From contig JAKAHC010000003.1 of the NCBI GenBank assembly GCA_021815305.1, positions 62,001 through 126,000 on the forward strand: a DNA stretch of 64,000 bases, given 5' to 3'. The notes beneath the pieces were generated by a model. The model ran no database searches, was not told where the DNA came from, and was given only the letters and a program-made list of their open reading frames with translations. The stretch comes from Deltaproteobacteria bacterium (lineage in GTDB: Bacteria; Desulfobacterota; Deferrimicrobia; Deferrimicrobiales; Deferrimicrobiaceae). The translations under genes were made by a program, and so were the position numbers. Within the stretch, counting starts at the first letter, position 1; each line of letters begins with the position of its first letter. This document shows positions 56,430 through 64,000 of this stretch, piece by piece.

Positions 56430-57914
56430 TTGGCCAAGGTGACGGGACAACGGTCCCTGGCAAGGGCGGTGATCGGCGGGACCGGCCTGATCGCGGCGGC
56501 GGGAGCGATCAATCGGGTCTTCTCCCTCATCACGGCGCCGATCCTGACGGTAGCGCTCGGCCCGGTTCCCTACGGCGTCGTGGCTCTGCTGGGAACGGTC
56601 ACCTCCCTCGGTTCGCTGTTCGCCCTTTCCGGAGTGGACATGTCGTACTCGCGGTTCTATTTTTCGGAATCCCCCGGGCAGGGGCAGGCGGTGGAGCGTT
56701 TCTGCTGGCGCTTCGCGCTGGCCGTGTCGCTTCTCGTCTCCGTGGTTTCGCTGGCGGCATGGTGGTGTTGGAGCGGGAGAATCGGGCTACCCGCCTCGCT
56801 GGCCTGGATGGCCGCCGCCGGGATCTTCTTCGGTTCGCTCAACACGATGGCCATGACGAGGCAGCGGCTTCGCGAGGGGTACCTCCGGATCGCGGTCGGT
56901 GTCGTCGCCATGGGAGCCACGGGGGCGGTCCTGTCGATCTTCCTCGCCCTCTATTGGCGAAAGGATGCGTGGTCCCTGCTCCTCGGAGGGCTCGCGGGAC
57001 TGTTCGTATGTATCTTGGTATCGGGACTTCCCGCGCCGGCCGATGTGGCTCGGCCGTCCGGGATTCCGCGCGAGCGACGGTGGGAGGTCCTCCGGCTCGG
57101 GATCGCGGGGGCGGCGATGGCGCCGCTGTACTGGCTCATGAACTCCGCGGACCGTTGGACCATCGGGCTCCTCGTAGGCCAGGACGCGGTGGGCGTCTAC
57201 GCGTTTGCCGCAGGCATGGGGCAGCTGGGGATCCTGCTGAACAGCGCCATCACGTATTCGTGGTTTCCGGAGATGTCGAGGGCGTACGAAGCGTCGCGGC
57301 AGGAGGCGCCCGCCTCCATCGGCCGGATGTGGGGGAGGCTGGCGGCAAGCCTGATGGTTGCCTGGGTCGCCGTCACGGCGGCGGGCGGGGACGCCATACG
57401 TCTCCTCGCGGACCCGAGATTTTACGGAGGTGCCGTCTATGTGCCATGGCTCGCCGGAGGGGTGTTCTTCTACGGTGTCGCAAGCCTTGCGAACACCGGC
57501 CTGATCCTCCGGAAGGACCTTCGGCCCGCCGTCGGGTGGTGGACCGCGGGAGCGGCGCTGGACGTCGGGCTGACGTTCCTCCTCGTCGCCCGATATGGCG
57601 CGGGAGGCGCCGCCGTTGCCGTGTGTACGAGCTTCGCCCTGATCGCGGCGGGCGTGATGTGGTCCTCGCAACGCCGGTTTCCCCTGCCGGTGCCCTGGCG
57701 CCGGCTCGCGGCCACCTCTTTCGTGGCGCTGTCTTCCGGGATCCTGATGTCCTCCCCGTGGGCGGTATCTCCCTTCCGGAGCCTTCTGTGGAAGATGCCC
57801 GCGGGGCTTGCGGTCGCCGGCATCCTGCTGTGGGGGATGGCTCCGGACTGGGTGAGCCGCCTGTTCCGCGGGGATCGCTTCGACGGGGGGAGCGGCGTAC
57901 CGCCGCAGGAGTGA
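56430..57914 (+). CDS. Polysaccharide flippase (Wzx/MATE-like)
   Basis: 494 residues from TTG 56430, with GGAGG 7 bases upstream. The protein has 12-14 hydrophobic helices throughout. GGTGLIAAAGAINRVFSLITAPIL and APLYWLMNSADRWTIGLLVG correspond to conserved parts of oligosaccharide flippases (Polysacc_synt family). It would move an undecaprenyl-linked repeat unit across the inner membrane. It follows the zinc-ribbon methyltransferase by 13 bases. Confidence 0.88.
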   Translation: MAKVTGQRSLARAVIGGTGLIAAAGAINRVFSLITAPILTVALGPVPYGVVALLGTVTSLGSLFALSGVDMSYSRFYFSESPGQGQAVERFCWRFALAVSLLVSVVSLAAWWCWSGRIGLPASLAWMAAAGIFFGSLNTMAMTRQRLREGYLRIAVGVVAMGATGAVLSIFLALYWRKDAWSLLLGGLAGLFVCILVSGLPAPADVARPSGIPRERRWEVLRLGIAGAAMAPLYWLMNSADRWTIGLLVGQDAVGVYAFAAGMGQLGILLNSAITYSWFPEMSRAYEASRQEAPASIGRMWGRLAASLMVAWVAVTAAGGDAIRLLADPRFYGGAVYVPWLAGGVFFYGVASLANTGLILRKDLRPAVGWWTAGAALDVGLTFLLVARYGAGGAAVAVCTSFALIAAGVMWSSQRRFPLPVPWRRLAATSFVALSSGILMSSPWAVSPFRSLLWKMPAGLAVAGILLWGMAPDWVSRLFRGDRFDGGSGVPPQE

Positions 57915-58213
57915 GCGTCCGGTCCTCACGGCGGGCAGCGCGGCCTCCCTGGTGTTGATGTCGCCCGTAGAAATGGCAAGAGACCGGCGCATGGCATATA
58001 CTCGGCGTATGCCGGAAACAGGCCGCGCCGGAACGAAAGCAAGCCGTCGTACGATGCATGGTACCGTGGCCGAAGTACCGGACGCACTTTCCCGATGCGT
58101 GTACGGCGCCATCTATGGAGGCATGCGGCCGTTTCCGGACGGGCTCGATGCTACCGGAGGCTATTCCGGCAACGCGATGATCGTTGCCGGGAAGCGCAAC
58201 CCCACCCGCTGAG
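57915..58213. other. Intergenic stretch, no convincing gene
   Basis: A frame of 86 codons starts at 57952, but it has a skewed composition, no ribosome-binding site and no recognisable motif. No terminator hairpin with a T-run was found. Several short AT-richer patches (near 57960 and 58000) could hold a promoter for the next gene. Confidence 0.4.
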
Positions 58214-59470
58214 ATGCGCTTATTCTCCCGTAACGCCGGGACAACCGCCTTGACCGCCGCTCTCCTTTCCGCCGCGGCTCTCGCCGCTTGTTTCCTCTTC
58301 GTGTTCTCGTATCCGCTGCCTCCGGTACAGAACGACGCGGTGGAATACCTCGCCCTCGCGCGCAACATCGCCGCGGGGAAGGGGTTCACGGTAAACGGGG
58401 TGACGCCGGCGGTGTATCGGCCCCCGCTGTTTTCCGCGCTGCTTGGCGGCTGGTTCTATGTATCGGGGAATTCCTCGCCGCTATCGGCGGCGGTGTTCCA
58501 GTCGCTGATGCACGCGGCAGGAGTGCTCGCGGCGTTCCTCCTGTTCCTCGAAGTCGTTCCGTCCCTTGCGTGGGCCGTTGCCGGGACGCTCTGGCTGGCG
58601 GTGAATCCGCTTCTGGTGACGCGGGCGGCCCTGGTCCTGCAGGAGCCGACGCTTCTGCTGTTCACCACGCTCGCGGCGTGGCTGTCGGTGCGCCTGCTCA
58701 AGGCGCCGTCGCTCCCGCGTGCGGGTGCGGCCGGCGCGGCGTGGGGGCTGTGCACTCTGGACAAGGTGGTGGCCTGGTTCGTTCCGCTCCTGCTGCTGGC
58801 GATGCGCCTCCTGCCGGAACGGCGCCGGTGGGAGTGGAAAAGGAGGGAAGCGGCGGTGTTGCTGCTGGGCTTCGCGATCGTCGTCGCTCCATGGACGATA
58901 CGGAACTACGTGCGATTCCACCGGCTCATTCCCGTGAATGGGCAAGGGGAGGGGATGCTGGAGTGGAACGTTTCGCACGCGGAAATCCCGGGAGAGCGCC
59001 CGGGATCGGAGTTCGCGGCGGAGGTCTACCGGAAGGGGCTGCCGGAAGGGGAGCGGAAGGCGCTTCTGTGGAAGTACGTTCTGGAACATCCCGGCTATTT
59101 CTTCGTCCGCCGGGTCGTGCGGAACGCCGCCTACTTCGCCGCACCGTCGCGCGACTGGTGGGATATCCGGGGGTATTTCCGGCCCGGGGAACACACGGCG
59201 GAATTCTGGATCCTGTCGGGGCTGTTCCACGTCCCGTTCTACCTGTTGCTCCTCCTCCGCACCGGGCAGTGGCTGCGCGGGCGCGCGTCTCCCGCTCTCG
59301 GATTCCTTCTGCTCCTGTACTGGACGTACTGGGCGCAGCACGCTGTCCTTTGGGGGGACCCGCGGTTCGGCCTCGCCGTCTACCCCGTGCTCGTGGGCAT
59401 CGCGATCGCGGGTGTGAGGCCGGGAGGAGAGGCCGCGTTCAGCGCGGCGCGAACACCAGCACCTGGATAA
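58214..59470 (+). CDS. GT39-like membrane glycosyltransferase (ArnT/PMT superfamily)
   Basis: 418 residues with about ten membrane helices. The N-terminal loop PVQNDAVEYLALARNIAAGKGF with YRPPLFSALLG has the acidic catalytic loop of polyprenyl-phosphate-sugar dependent (GT-C) transferases. VLQEPTLLLFTTLAAWLS and IVVAPWTIRNYVRFHR are also typical. Start ATG 58214; TTG 58184 is possible. It should transfer a sugar from a lipid carrier outside the inner membrane. Its 3' end overlaps the convergent methyltransferase gene by 32 bases. Confidence 0.85.
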   Translation: MRLFSRNAGTTALTAALLSAAALAACFLFVFSYPLPPVQNDAVEYLALARNIAAGKGFTVNGVTPAVYRPPLFSALLGGWFYVSGNSSPLSAAVFQSLMHAAGVLAAFLLFLEVVPSLAWAVAGTLWLAVNPLLVTRAALVLQEPTLLLFTTLAAWLSVRLLKAPSLPRAGAAGAAWGLCTLDKVVAWFVPLLLLAMRLLPERRRWEWKRREAAVLLLGFAIVVAPWTIRNYVRFHRLIPVNGQGEGMLEWNVSHAEIPGERPGSEFAAEVYRKGLPEGERKALLWKYVLEHPGYFFVRRVVRNAAYFAAPSRDWWDIRGYFRPGEHTAEFWILSGLFHVPFYLLLLLRTGQWLRGRASPALGFLLLLYWTYWAQHAVLWGDPRFGLAVYPVLVGIAIAGVRPGGEAAFSAARTPAPG

Positions 59471-60110
59471 GACATGCGGGGCGGAGGAAGGGGAACCGCC
59501 CCGCCGCCCGGTTGAGCGCGCCGGCCAGGAGGGGGATCTCCTTCGGGCAGAGGATCCTTCCGGCGAACTCCGCAAGACGGAGCCCGGCGTCTTCCGCCGT
59601 CCGGATCAGATCCTTTGCCGGGAGCCACCGGTGTTCCCCCTCCGGCATCTTCAGTTTCATGCGCTCCGCGAAATGGAGAAACGGCGCCCAGAGGGGGTTG
59701 ACGCACGTGACGATGACGCGCGTGCCGGGGTGGCAGGCCTTCCGCACGGAGCGGAACATCGCCCCCGGGTCCGACAGGTGCTCGATGACGTCGGGCACGA
59801 TGACGTAATCGAACGTTTCCCCGGCATCGAACGTCTCGGCATCCGCCACGCGAAAGGTGAGGGAGGAGAACTTCGAGGCGGCGATCTCCACCATCCGGGG
59901 AGAGACGTCCACGCCCGTGCCGCGCGCGGGGGAGAGGGCGGCGAGGAGAGTCCCCGTTCCGCAACCGATCTCGATCACCGACGCGCCTTCCGGAACGCGC
60001 TCCCGGTAGATCCCCGCGAGGAGCCGGTAGTAGTACGCCGACTTCTCCTTCCACCGGTCGTACTCCCCGGCGATCCCCTCGAAATGGCTCCGTACGTCGT
60101 CCTTGGGCAT
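59439..60110 (-). CDS. Class I SAM methyltransferase (paralog of the fused enzyme)
   Basis: 223 residues. EGASVIEIGCGTGTLLAAL is motif I; GVDVSPRMVEIA, FDYVIVPDVIEHLSDPG and CHPGTRVIVTCVNPLW follow. It closely resembles the N-terminal domain of the next protein (positions 60115-61542), including the segment after motif IV and the C-terminal LLAGALNR region, so the two arose by duplication. It is 4 bases downstream of that gene. The acceptor is unknown. Confidence 0.88.
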   Translation of the reverse strand: MPKDDVRSHFEGIAGEYDRWKEKSAYYYRLLAGIYRERVPEGASVIEIGCGTGTLLAALSPARGTGVDVSPRMVEIAASKFSSLTFRVADAETFDAGETFDYVIVPDVIEHLSDPGAMFRSVRKACHPGTRVIVTCVNPLWAPFLHFAERMKLKMPEGEHRWLPAKDLIRTAEDAGLRLAEFAGRILCPKEIPLLAGALNRAAGRFPFLRPACLIQVLVFAPR

Positions 60111-60114
60111 GGGG

Positions 60115-61542
60115 TCACACGAACTTGATCCGCCGCAATGCGAAGAGGCACATCCGCATCAGCAGCCACCCGTGGCGGAACCGGGAGATTTGCGTGGTCC
60201 CGTAGGTGCGCTCCCGGTACCGGATCGGGATCTCGAGGATCTTCATGTCGAGCTTGGCCGCCCCGAAGATCAGGTCGAAATCGCCGAACGGGTCGAAGTC
60301 GCCGAAGTAGCTCCGCCCCGCGGCGATCCGCTCGTAGTCGAGCCGGTAGAGGACCTTCGTCCCGCACAGCGTGTCCTTGAAACGCTGGTCGAGCAGCCAC
60401 GTGAAGGCGAGGCTGAAGAATTTGTTCCCCAGGGTGTTCAGGAACCGCATCGCCTGCTTCTCCATCGGGTAGACCAGCCTGGAGCCGTGGACGAACTCTC
60501 CCCGCCCGGAGGCGAGGGCGTGCAGGAACTTGGGCAGTTCCTCCGGGGGAACGGTCAGGTCCGCGTCGAGGATCATCAGGACGTCCCCCGTCGCCGCGGC
60601 GAAACCTTTGCGGACCGCGTCCCCTTTTCCCACGCCGCTCCCCTGGCGCAGAAGCTTCACGTGCCGTTCCGGGTACGCCGCGATCACCCTCTCGATCTCT
60701 CCCCCCGTACCGTCGCGGGAGTTCCCCTCCACGAAAAGGATCTCCGTATGCTTCCCCATCGCCGGGATCCGTCGCACCGCGTCCTCCACGTTCCCCTTCT
60801 CGTTGCGGGCGGGCACCACCACCGAGCAGGAAAGCGACTCCGCGGGGACCGGAACGGGCGCCGGCCGGGCGACGAGGGCCTCCACAAGGCACAACTTGCG
60901 CAGCAGCGGGAGGTTCGCAAGGATCCGGTTGCAAAGGGGAGCCAACAGCGGGACGCGCACCGGGAGGAGGAGCTTGTATCCTTTCGATATCGTCTGGAAG
61001 CCGGCAAGGGATAGCAGGTTCTGAAGGTCTTCCAGTGCGAGCCAGTTCTGTTCGGGCTGCGGCCGTTTCATGCCGAGCCGTTCCCCGAGGCGAAGGATCG
61101 GCCCCCAAAGATAGTTGTAATACGTGAGGATCACGCGGGTCCGCGGGTGGCAGACCGGATTCAACCGCTCGAAGGCACGTTGGACATCGTCAAGATAGCC
61201 GATCAGGTCCGAGAGGATGACGTAGTCGAACGGCTCGGAGAGGGGAAGTTCCTCCGCGTCCGCGACGAGGAAGGTGAGTTCCGGGTGTCTTTCGCGGGCG
61301 ATATCGACCGCCCTCGGGCTGATGTCCACACCGACGCCCCGGGATGGGGCCAGTGCGTGCAGCAGTTCCCCCGTCCCGCAGCCGATCTCCAGCACGGCCG
61401 CGCCCTTCGGAACGTGGAACCGGACGATCCGCTCGATCGACTCGTAGTAATACCGGTTCCTCCGTTTCCAGAGGTCGGACTCCGGCGCCTGGGCGTCCAG
61501 GAGGGCTACGAGGGACGCTTTCCGTGTCGCCCCGGGGCTCAC
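60115..61542 (-). CDS. Fused SAM methyltransferase and GT2 glycosyltransferase
   Basis: 475 residues. The first 225 form a methyltransferase (AAVLEIGCGTGELLHAL, GVGVDISPRAVDIA, FDYVILSDLIGYLDD). From about 237 a GT-A family 2 domain begins: CSVVVPARNEKGNVEDAV, EILFVEGNSRDGT, the DxD-type LMILDADLTVPPEELP, and DTLCGTKVLYR, like dolichyl-phosphate mannose synthase or polyprenyl-phosphate glucosyltransferases. No membrane helices follow. The product may be a polyprenyl-phosphate sugar used by the GT39-like enzyme, with the methyltransferase acting in the same pathway; this link is inference. Confidence 0.88.
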   Translation of the reverse strand: MSPGATRKASLVALLDAQAPESDLWKRRNRYYYESIERIVRFHVPKGAAVLEIGCGTGELLHALAPSRGVGVDISPRAVDIARERHPELTFLVADAEELPLSEPFDYVILSDLIGYLDDVQRAFERLNPVCHPRTRVILTYYNYLWGPILRLGERLGMKRPQPEQNWLALEDLQNLLSLAGFQTISKGYKLLLPVRVPLLAPLCNRILANLPLLRKLCLVEALVARPAPVPVPAESLSCSVVVPARNEKGNVEDAVRRIPAMGKHTEILFVEGNSRDGTGGEIERVIAAYPERHVKLLRQGSGVGKGDAVRKGFAAATGDVLMILDADLTVPPEELPKFLHALASGRGEFVHGSRLVYPMEKQAMRFLNTLGNKFFSLAFTWLLDQRFKDTLCGTKVLYRLDYERIAAGRSYFGDFDPFGDFDLIFGAAKLDMKILEIPIRYRERTYGTTQISRFRHGWLLMRMCLFALRRIKFV

Positions 61543-61543
61543 G

Positions 61544-62833
61544 TCACCCGTTCCACCGCGCGATCAGCGCGTACAGGATATCGGTCATCTCCCCGATCCC
61601 CGCCAGCGGGATCCGCTCGTCCACCCCGTGGATCTTGCCGTACTCCTCCCGGGGAAGCAGCAGCGGCATCAGCCCGTAGGTGGGGATCCCGATCGACCGG
61701 AAGAAGCGGGAGTCGGTGAACCCCGTGGACATGTACGGGAGCACGACCGCGTCGCGGTGCACGGAGAGGACCGCCTCCTCCATCGCCTTGAAGAGCGGGC
61801 CCATCGGCGATCCGTTCGGATGCTCCGCGAAGAGGATCTCCACGGTGACGTCCAGGTCCGCCGTCATCGCCTGCACCCGGCCCGCGACCGCCATGGGGTC
61901 CTCGCCCGGGACGATCCGCGCGTCGATCGTCGCCTCGGCCGCCGACGGGATGACGTTCGGCTTGACGCCCGCCGACAGCGTCGTGATCGCGTACGTGTTC
62001 CGCAGGAGCGGGTCCATCTCGGGGAACCGCTTCGCAAGCTCATCGAGCGCATCGGCGTCCCCGGGGCCTCCCGGCAGCGTGTCCGGGTCGAGCGCGACGA
62101 ACCCCCTGGCGTGGAGCACCCGCAGCATCTCGCGGACCGGCTCGGTCAGCCGCGGCGGTTCCCGAAATTCCGCCATCCGGGCCAGCGCGCGGGCGATCCT
62201 CGAGGGGGCGTCCTTTTCCGACGGCCGGCTGCCGTGGCCCGCCTTCCCCTTCGCGCGCAATTTCAGCCACACCGGCCCCTTCTCCCACAGGTTCAGCAGG
62301 AAGAACTTCCCGCCCCGGCCGAAGACGTCCCGCACCCCGACGCCGCCCTCGTTCATCCCGTACGCCCGGCCCAGCGAGAAGGGCAGGTTCCGCACGAAAT
62401 AGTCCGCCCCTTCGACCCCTCCGACCTCCTCGTCCGCATTGGCGACCAGGAACAGCTTCCGGCGGAGAATCCCCGCCTTCGCGGCCCGCAGCGCGGCGCA
62501 CCAGTGGGCGGCACCCAAACCCTTCGTGTCCAGCGTCCCGCGGCCGTACAGGAACCCGTGCCGCACCTCGGCGGAGTAGGGCGGCACGCTCCACTCCTGC
62601 GCGTGCGCCGGCACGACGTCCATGTGATGGATGAGGACCAGCCCCGGCTCCTCCGTCCCCCCGACGTGGCACAGCACGTTGGGCTTCGTGGGGGTTGCCC
62701 CGAACCTCACCGGGGAGAGCCCCTCCTCCCGCAGGACGCCGCACAGAAGCTCCGCCGCGTCCCGGCAGTCCCCCGGAGGGTTCGTCGTGTCGATGCGTAT
62801 GTAATCGGATAGGAGTTCGAACGGCTCCCTCAT
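61544..62833 (-). CDS. M20-family metallopeptidase (ArgE/DapE/CPG2-like)
   Basis: 429 residues from ATG 62833. Metal-binding motifs are [10 protein letters not shown] (His-x-Asp), [15 protein letters not shown] and [15 protein letters not shown]; a dimerisation domain spans about 190-310 and the final His is in [10 protein letters not shown]. The family removes N-acyl groups or cuts dipeptides. It ends 2 bases before the fusion gene and may be co-transcribed with the glycan genes by chance of position. The substrate is unknown. Confidence 0.92.
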   Translation of the reverse strand: MREPFELLSDYIRIDTTNPPGDCRDAAELLCGVLREEGLSPVRFGATPTKPNVLCHVGGTEEPGLVLIHHMDVVPAHAQEWSVPPYSAEVRHGFLYGRGTLDTKGLGAAHWCAALRAAKAGILRRKLFLVANADEEVGGVEGADYFVRNLPFSLGRAYGMNEGGVGVRDVFGRGGKFFLLNLWEKGPVWLKLRAKGKAGHGSRPSEKDAPSRIARALARMAEFREPPRLTEPVREMLRVLHARGFVALDPDTLPGGPGDADALDELAKRFPEMDPLLRNTYAITTLSAGVKPNVIPSAAEATIDARIVPGEDPMAVAGRVQAMTADLDVTVEILFAEHPNGSPMGPLFKAMEEAVLSVHRDAVVLPYMSTGFTDSRFFRSIGIPTYGLMPLLLPREEYGKIHGVDERIPLAGIGEMTDILYALIARWNG

Positions 62834-62915
62834 TGAATTTTCCCCCCCATTCGGGATACATTTCCTTGACCGCCGACAGCGGTTCCGAAACGTCGCGCGC
62901 CAGGGGAACGAAGAC

Positions 62916-63956
62916 ATGCCCAAGGCTCTCATCACCGGCGTCACCGGCCAGGATGGATCGTACCTCGTCGAGTTCCTGTTGTCGAAGGGGTACGAGGTCC
63001 ACGGCCTCATCCGCCGCGCCTCCACCTTCAACACCGGGCGCCTCGACCACATCTATATCGACCCGCACGCCGCCGGGGCCCGCCTGTTCCTGCACTACGG
63101 GGACCTCACCGACTCCGGGCAGCTCACCAACCTGATCTACAACGTCGGCCCGGACGAGATCTACCACCTCGCGGCGCAGAGCCACGTGCGCGTCTCCTTC
63201 GACATCCCCGAGTACACCGGCGACGTCACGGGCCTGGGCACCACCCGGATCCTCGAGGCGGTGCGCCGGGCGGGCGGCAAGACCCGCTACTACCAGGCCT
63301 CCTCCAGTGAGATGTTCGGGGCGACCCCTCCGCCGCAGGACGAGAAGACTCCCTTCTACCCCCGCTCTCCCTACGGGGCGGCCAAGGTGTACTCCTACTG
63401 GGTGGCGGTGAACTACCGGGAGGCGTACGGGATCTTCGCCAGCAACGGGATCCTCTTCAACCACGAGTCCCCCCGCCGCGGGGAGACCTTCGTCACCCGG
63501 AAAATCACCCGCGCCATCGCGGGCATCAAGGCGGGGAAGCAGAAGGAGCTGTTCCTGGGGAACCTGGACGCCCGGCGCGACTGGGGCTTCGCCTACGAGT
63601 ACGTACAGGCCATGTGGCGCATCCTCCAGCACGACCGGGGCGACGACTTCGTGGTGGGCACCGGCCAGTCCAACTCGGTGAAGGAATTCCTCGAGGAAGC
63701 GTTCGCCTACGCGGGGCTGGACTGGAAGCGGCACGTGAAGATCGACCCGAAATATTTCCGCCCGACGGAAGTGGAGAACCTGATCGCCGACGCTTCCAAG
63801 GCGCGCAAGCTCCTGGGCTGGGAGCCGAAGATCACCTTCAGGGAACTGGTGCGGATCATGGTGGACGCCGACATGGAGGAGGCGGGGCTTGCGCCCCCCG
63901 GCGAGGGACGGAAGATCCTCGCCGCGAAGGGCTTCCCCATCGGCTCCCGCCTGTAA
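62916..63956 (+). CDS. gmd: GDP-mannose 4,6-dehydratase
   Basis: 346 residues. Rossmann motif [38 protein letters not shown]; the catalytic Ser/Thr-Tyr-Lys set in [11 protein letters not shown] and [15 protein letters not shown]; substrate region [19 protein letters not shown]. The size is standard. It converts GDP-mannose to GDP-4-keto-6-deoxymannose, the precursor of fucose, rhamnose or perosamine units of the surface glycan. The stop codon TAA lies inside the first base pairs of the following repeat. Confidence 0.96.
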   Translation: MPKALITGVTGQDGSYLVEFLLSKGYEVHGLIRRASTFNTGRLDHIYIDPHAAGARLFLHYGDLTDSGQLTNLIYNVGPDEIYHLAAQSHVRVSFDIPEYTGDVTGLGTTRILEAVRRAGGKTRYYQASSSEMFGATPPPQDEKTPFYPRSPYGAAKVYSYWVAVNYREAYGIFASNGILFNHESPRRGETFVTRKITRAIAGIKAGKQKELFLGNLDARRDWGFAYEYVQAMWRILQHDRGDDFVVGTGQSNSVKEFLEEAFAYAGLDWKRHVKIDPKYFRPTEVENLIADASKARKLLGWEPKITFRELVRIMVDADMEEAGLAPPGEGRKILAAKGFPIGSRL

Positions 63957-64000
63957 TAGGGGACGTAGCTACAATACCGCAAAAGGGGACGTAGCTACAA
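63955..64000. repeat. Two direct copies of the GGGGACGTAGCTACAA repeat
   Basis: Copies at 63955-63976 and 63981-64000 (cut by the window edge) are in the opposite orientation to the pair at 49991-50057. The first touches the gmd stop codon. Together the pairs bracket the polysaccharide island. Confidence 0.8.

Noticed and set aside
57952-58212. 86-codon frame between flippase and GT39-like genes
   Set aside because: No ribosome-binding site, no motif, and odd composition; treated as non-coding.
60570-60600. Extra repeat copy suggested by an ACGTCCCC string inside the fused glycosyltransferase gene
   Set aside because: Only the short core matches and it lies inside conserved coding sequence; it is coincidental.

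Overview
The window is a GC-rich, densely coded bacterial chromosome segment. Short overlapping gene pairs are frequent, and almost every real gene carries long spurious open frames on the other strand. The gene mix suggests an anaerobic or facultative member of the former Deltaproteobacteria (Desulfobacterota, Geobacter-like): a small multihaem cytochrome c, two fused-subunit 2-oxoacid:ferredoxin oxidoreductase genes, MglA/MglB, a sigma-54 activator, a UbiU/UbiV-like U32 pair, beta-oxidation genes and selenocysteine use. The lineage is inferred from gene content only. No rRNA, CRISPR array, complete insertion sequence or prophage was seen.

Layout. 1-7.5 kb: end of an RND pump gene, a PAS hybrid histidine kinase, a lipoprotein, an HD-GYP protein, a small exported protein and HemW. 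7.6-16 kb: fatty-acid and acyl-CoA metabolism (FadN-like protein, thiolase, acyl-CoA dehydrogenase) with MetY, a chalcone-isomerase-fold protein and a MerR regulator whose likely operators are visible. 16-19.3 kb: a PAS sigma-54 activator followed by a -24/-12 promoter and an operon of small redox-type proteins ending in a five-haem cytochrome. 19.3-28.6 kb: housekeeping genes (FolE, ferritin-like protein, ECF sigma/anti-sigma, TadA, cardiolipin synthase, tRNA-Ser, a BKACE enzyme, SRP RNA, dnaX-ybaB-recR). 28.6-35.2 kb: oxidoreductase genes, MglBA and the U32 pair. 35.2-42.5 kb: a branched-chain amino-acid ABC transporter (Liv) cassette split by an opposite-strand module made of a GNAT-deacetylase fusion and an AcuB-like CBS protein. 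42.6-49 kb: NlpC/P60 protein, OxlT-like MFS carrier, GyrI-like protein, SelD, a UspA-like protein and an antiporter. 49-64 kb: MBL protein, then a surface-polysaccharide island (AsnB, two GT4 enzymes, methyltransferases, flippase, membrane glycosyltransferase, methyltransferase-GT2 fusion, Gmd).

Most notable points. (1) selD reads through an in-frame TGA as selenocysteine and has a SECIS-like hairpin; a standard gene call would truncate it. (2) dnaX has a nine-A slippery run and a downstream hairpin, with early stops in both other frames. (3) A putative acetyltransferase and an AcuC-like deacetylase are fused, sit next to AcuB and interrupt the liv cassette. (4) A sigma-54 circuit can be read from activator gene through palindromic sites to promoter and target operon. 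(5) A short repeat with core GGGGACGTNGCTACAA occurs six times: as the inverted ends of a 159-bp MITE-like element and as direct pairs on both sides of the polysaccharide island.
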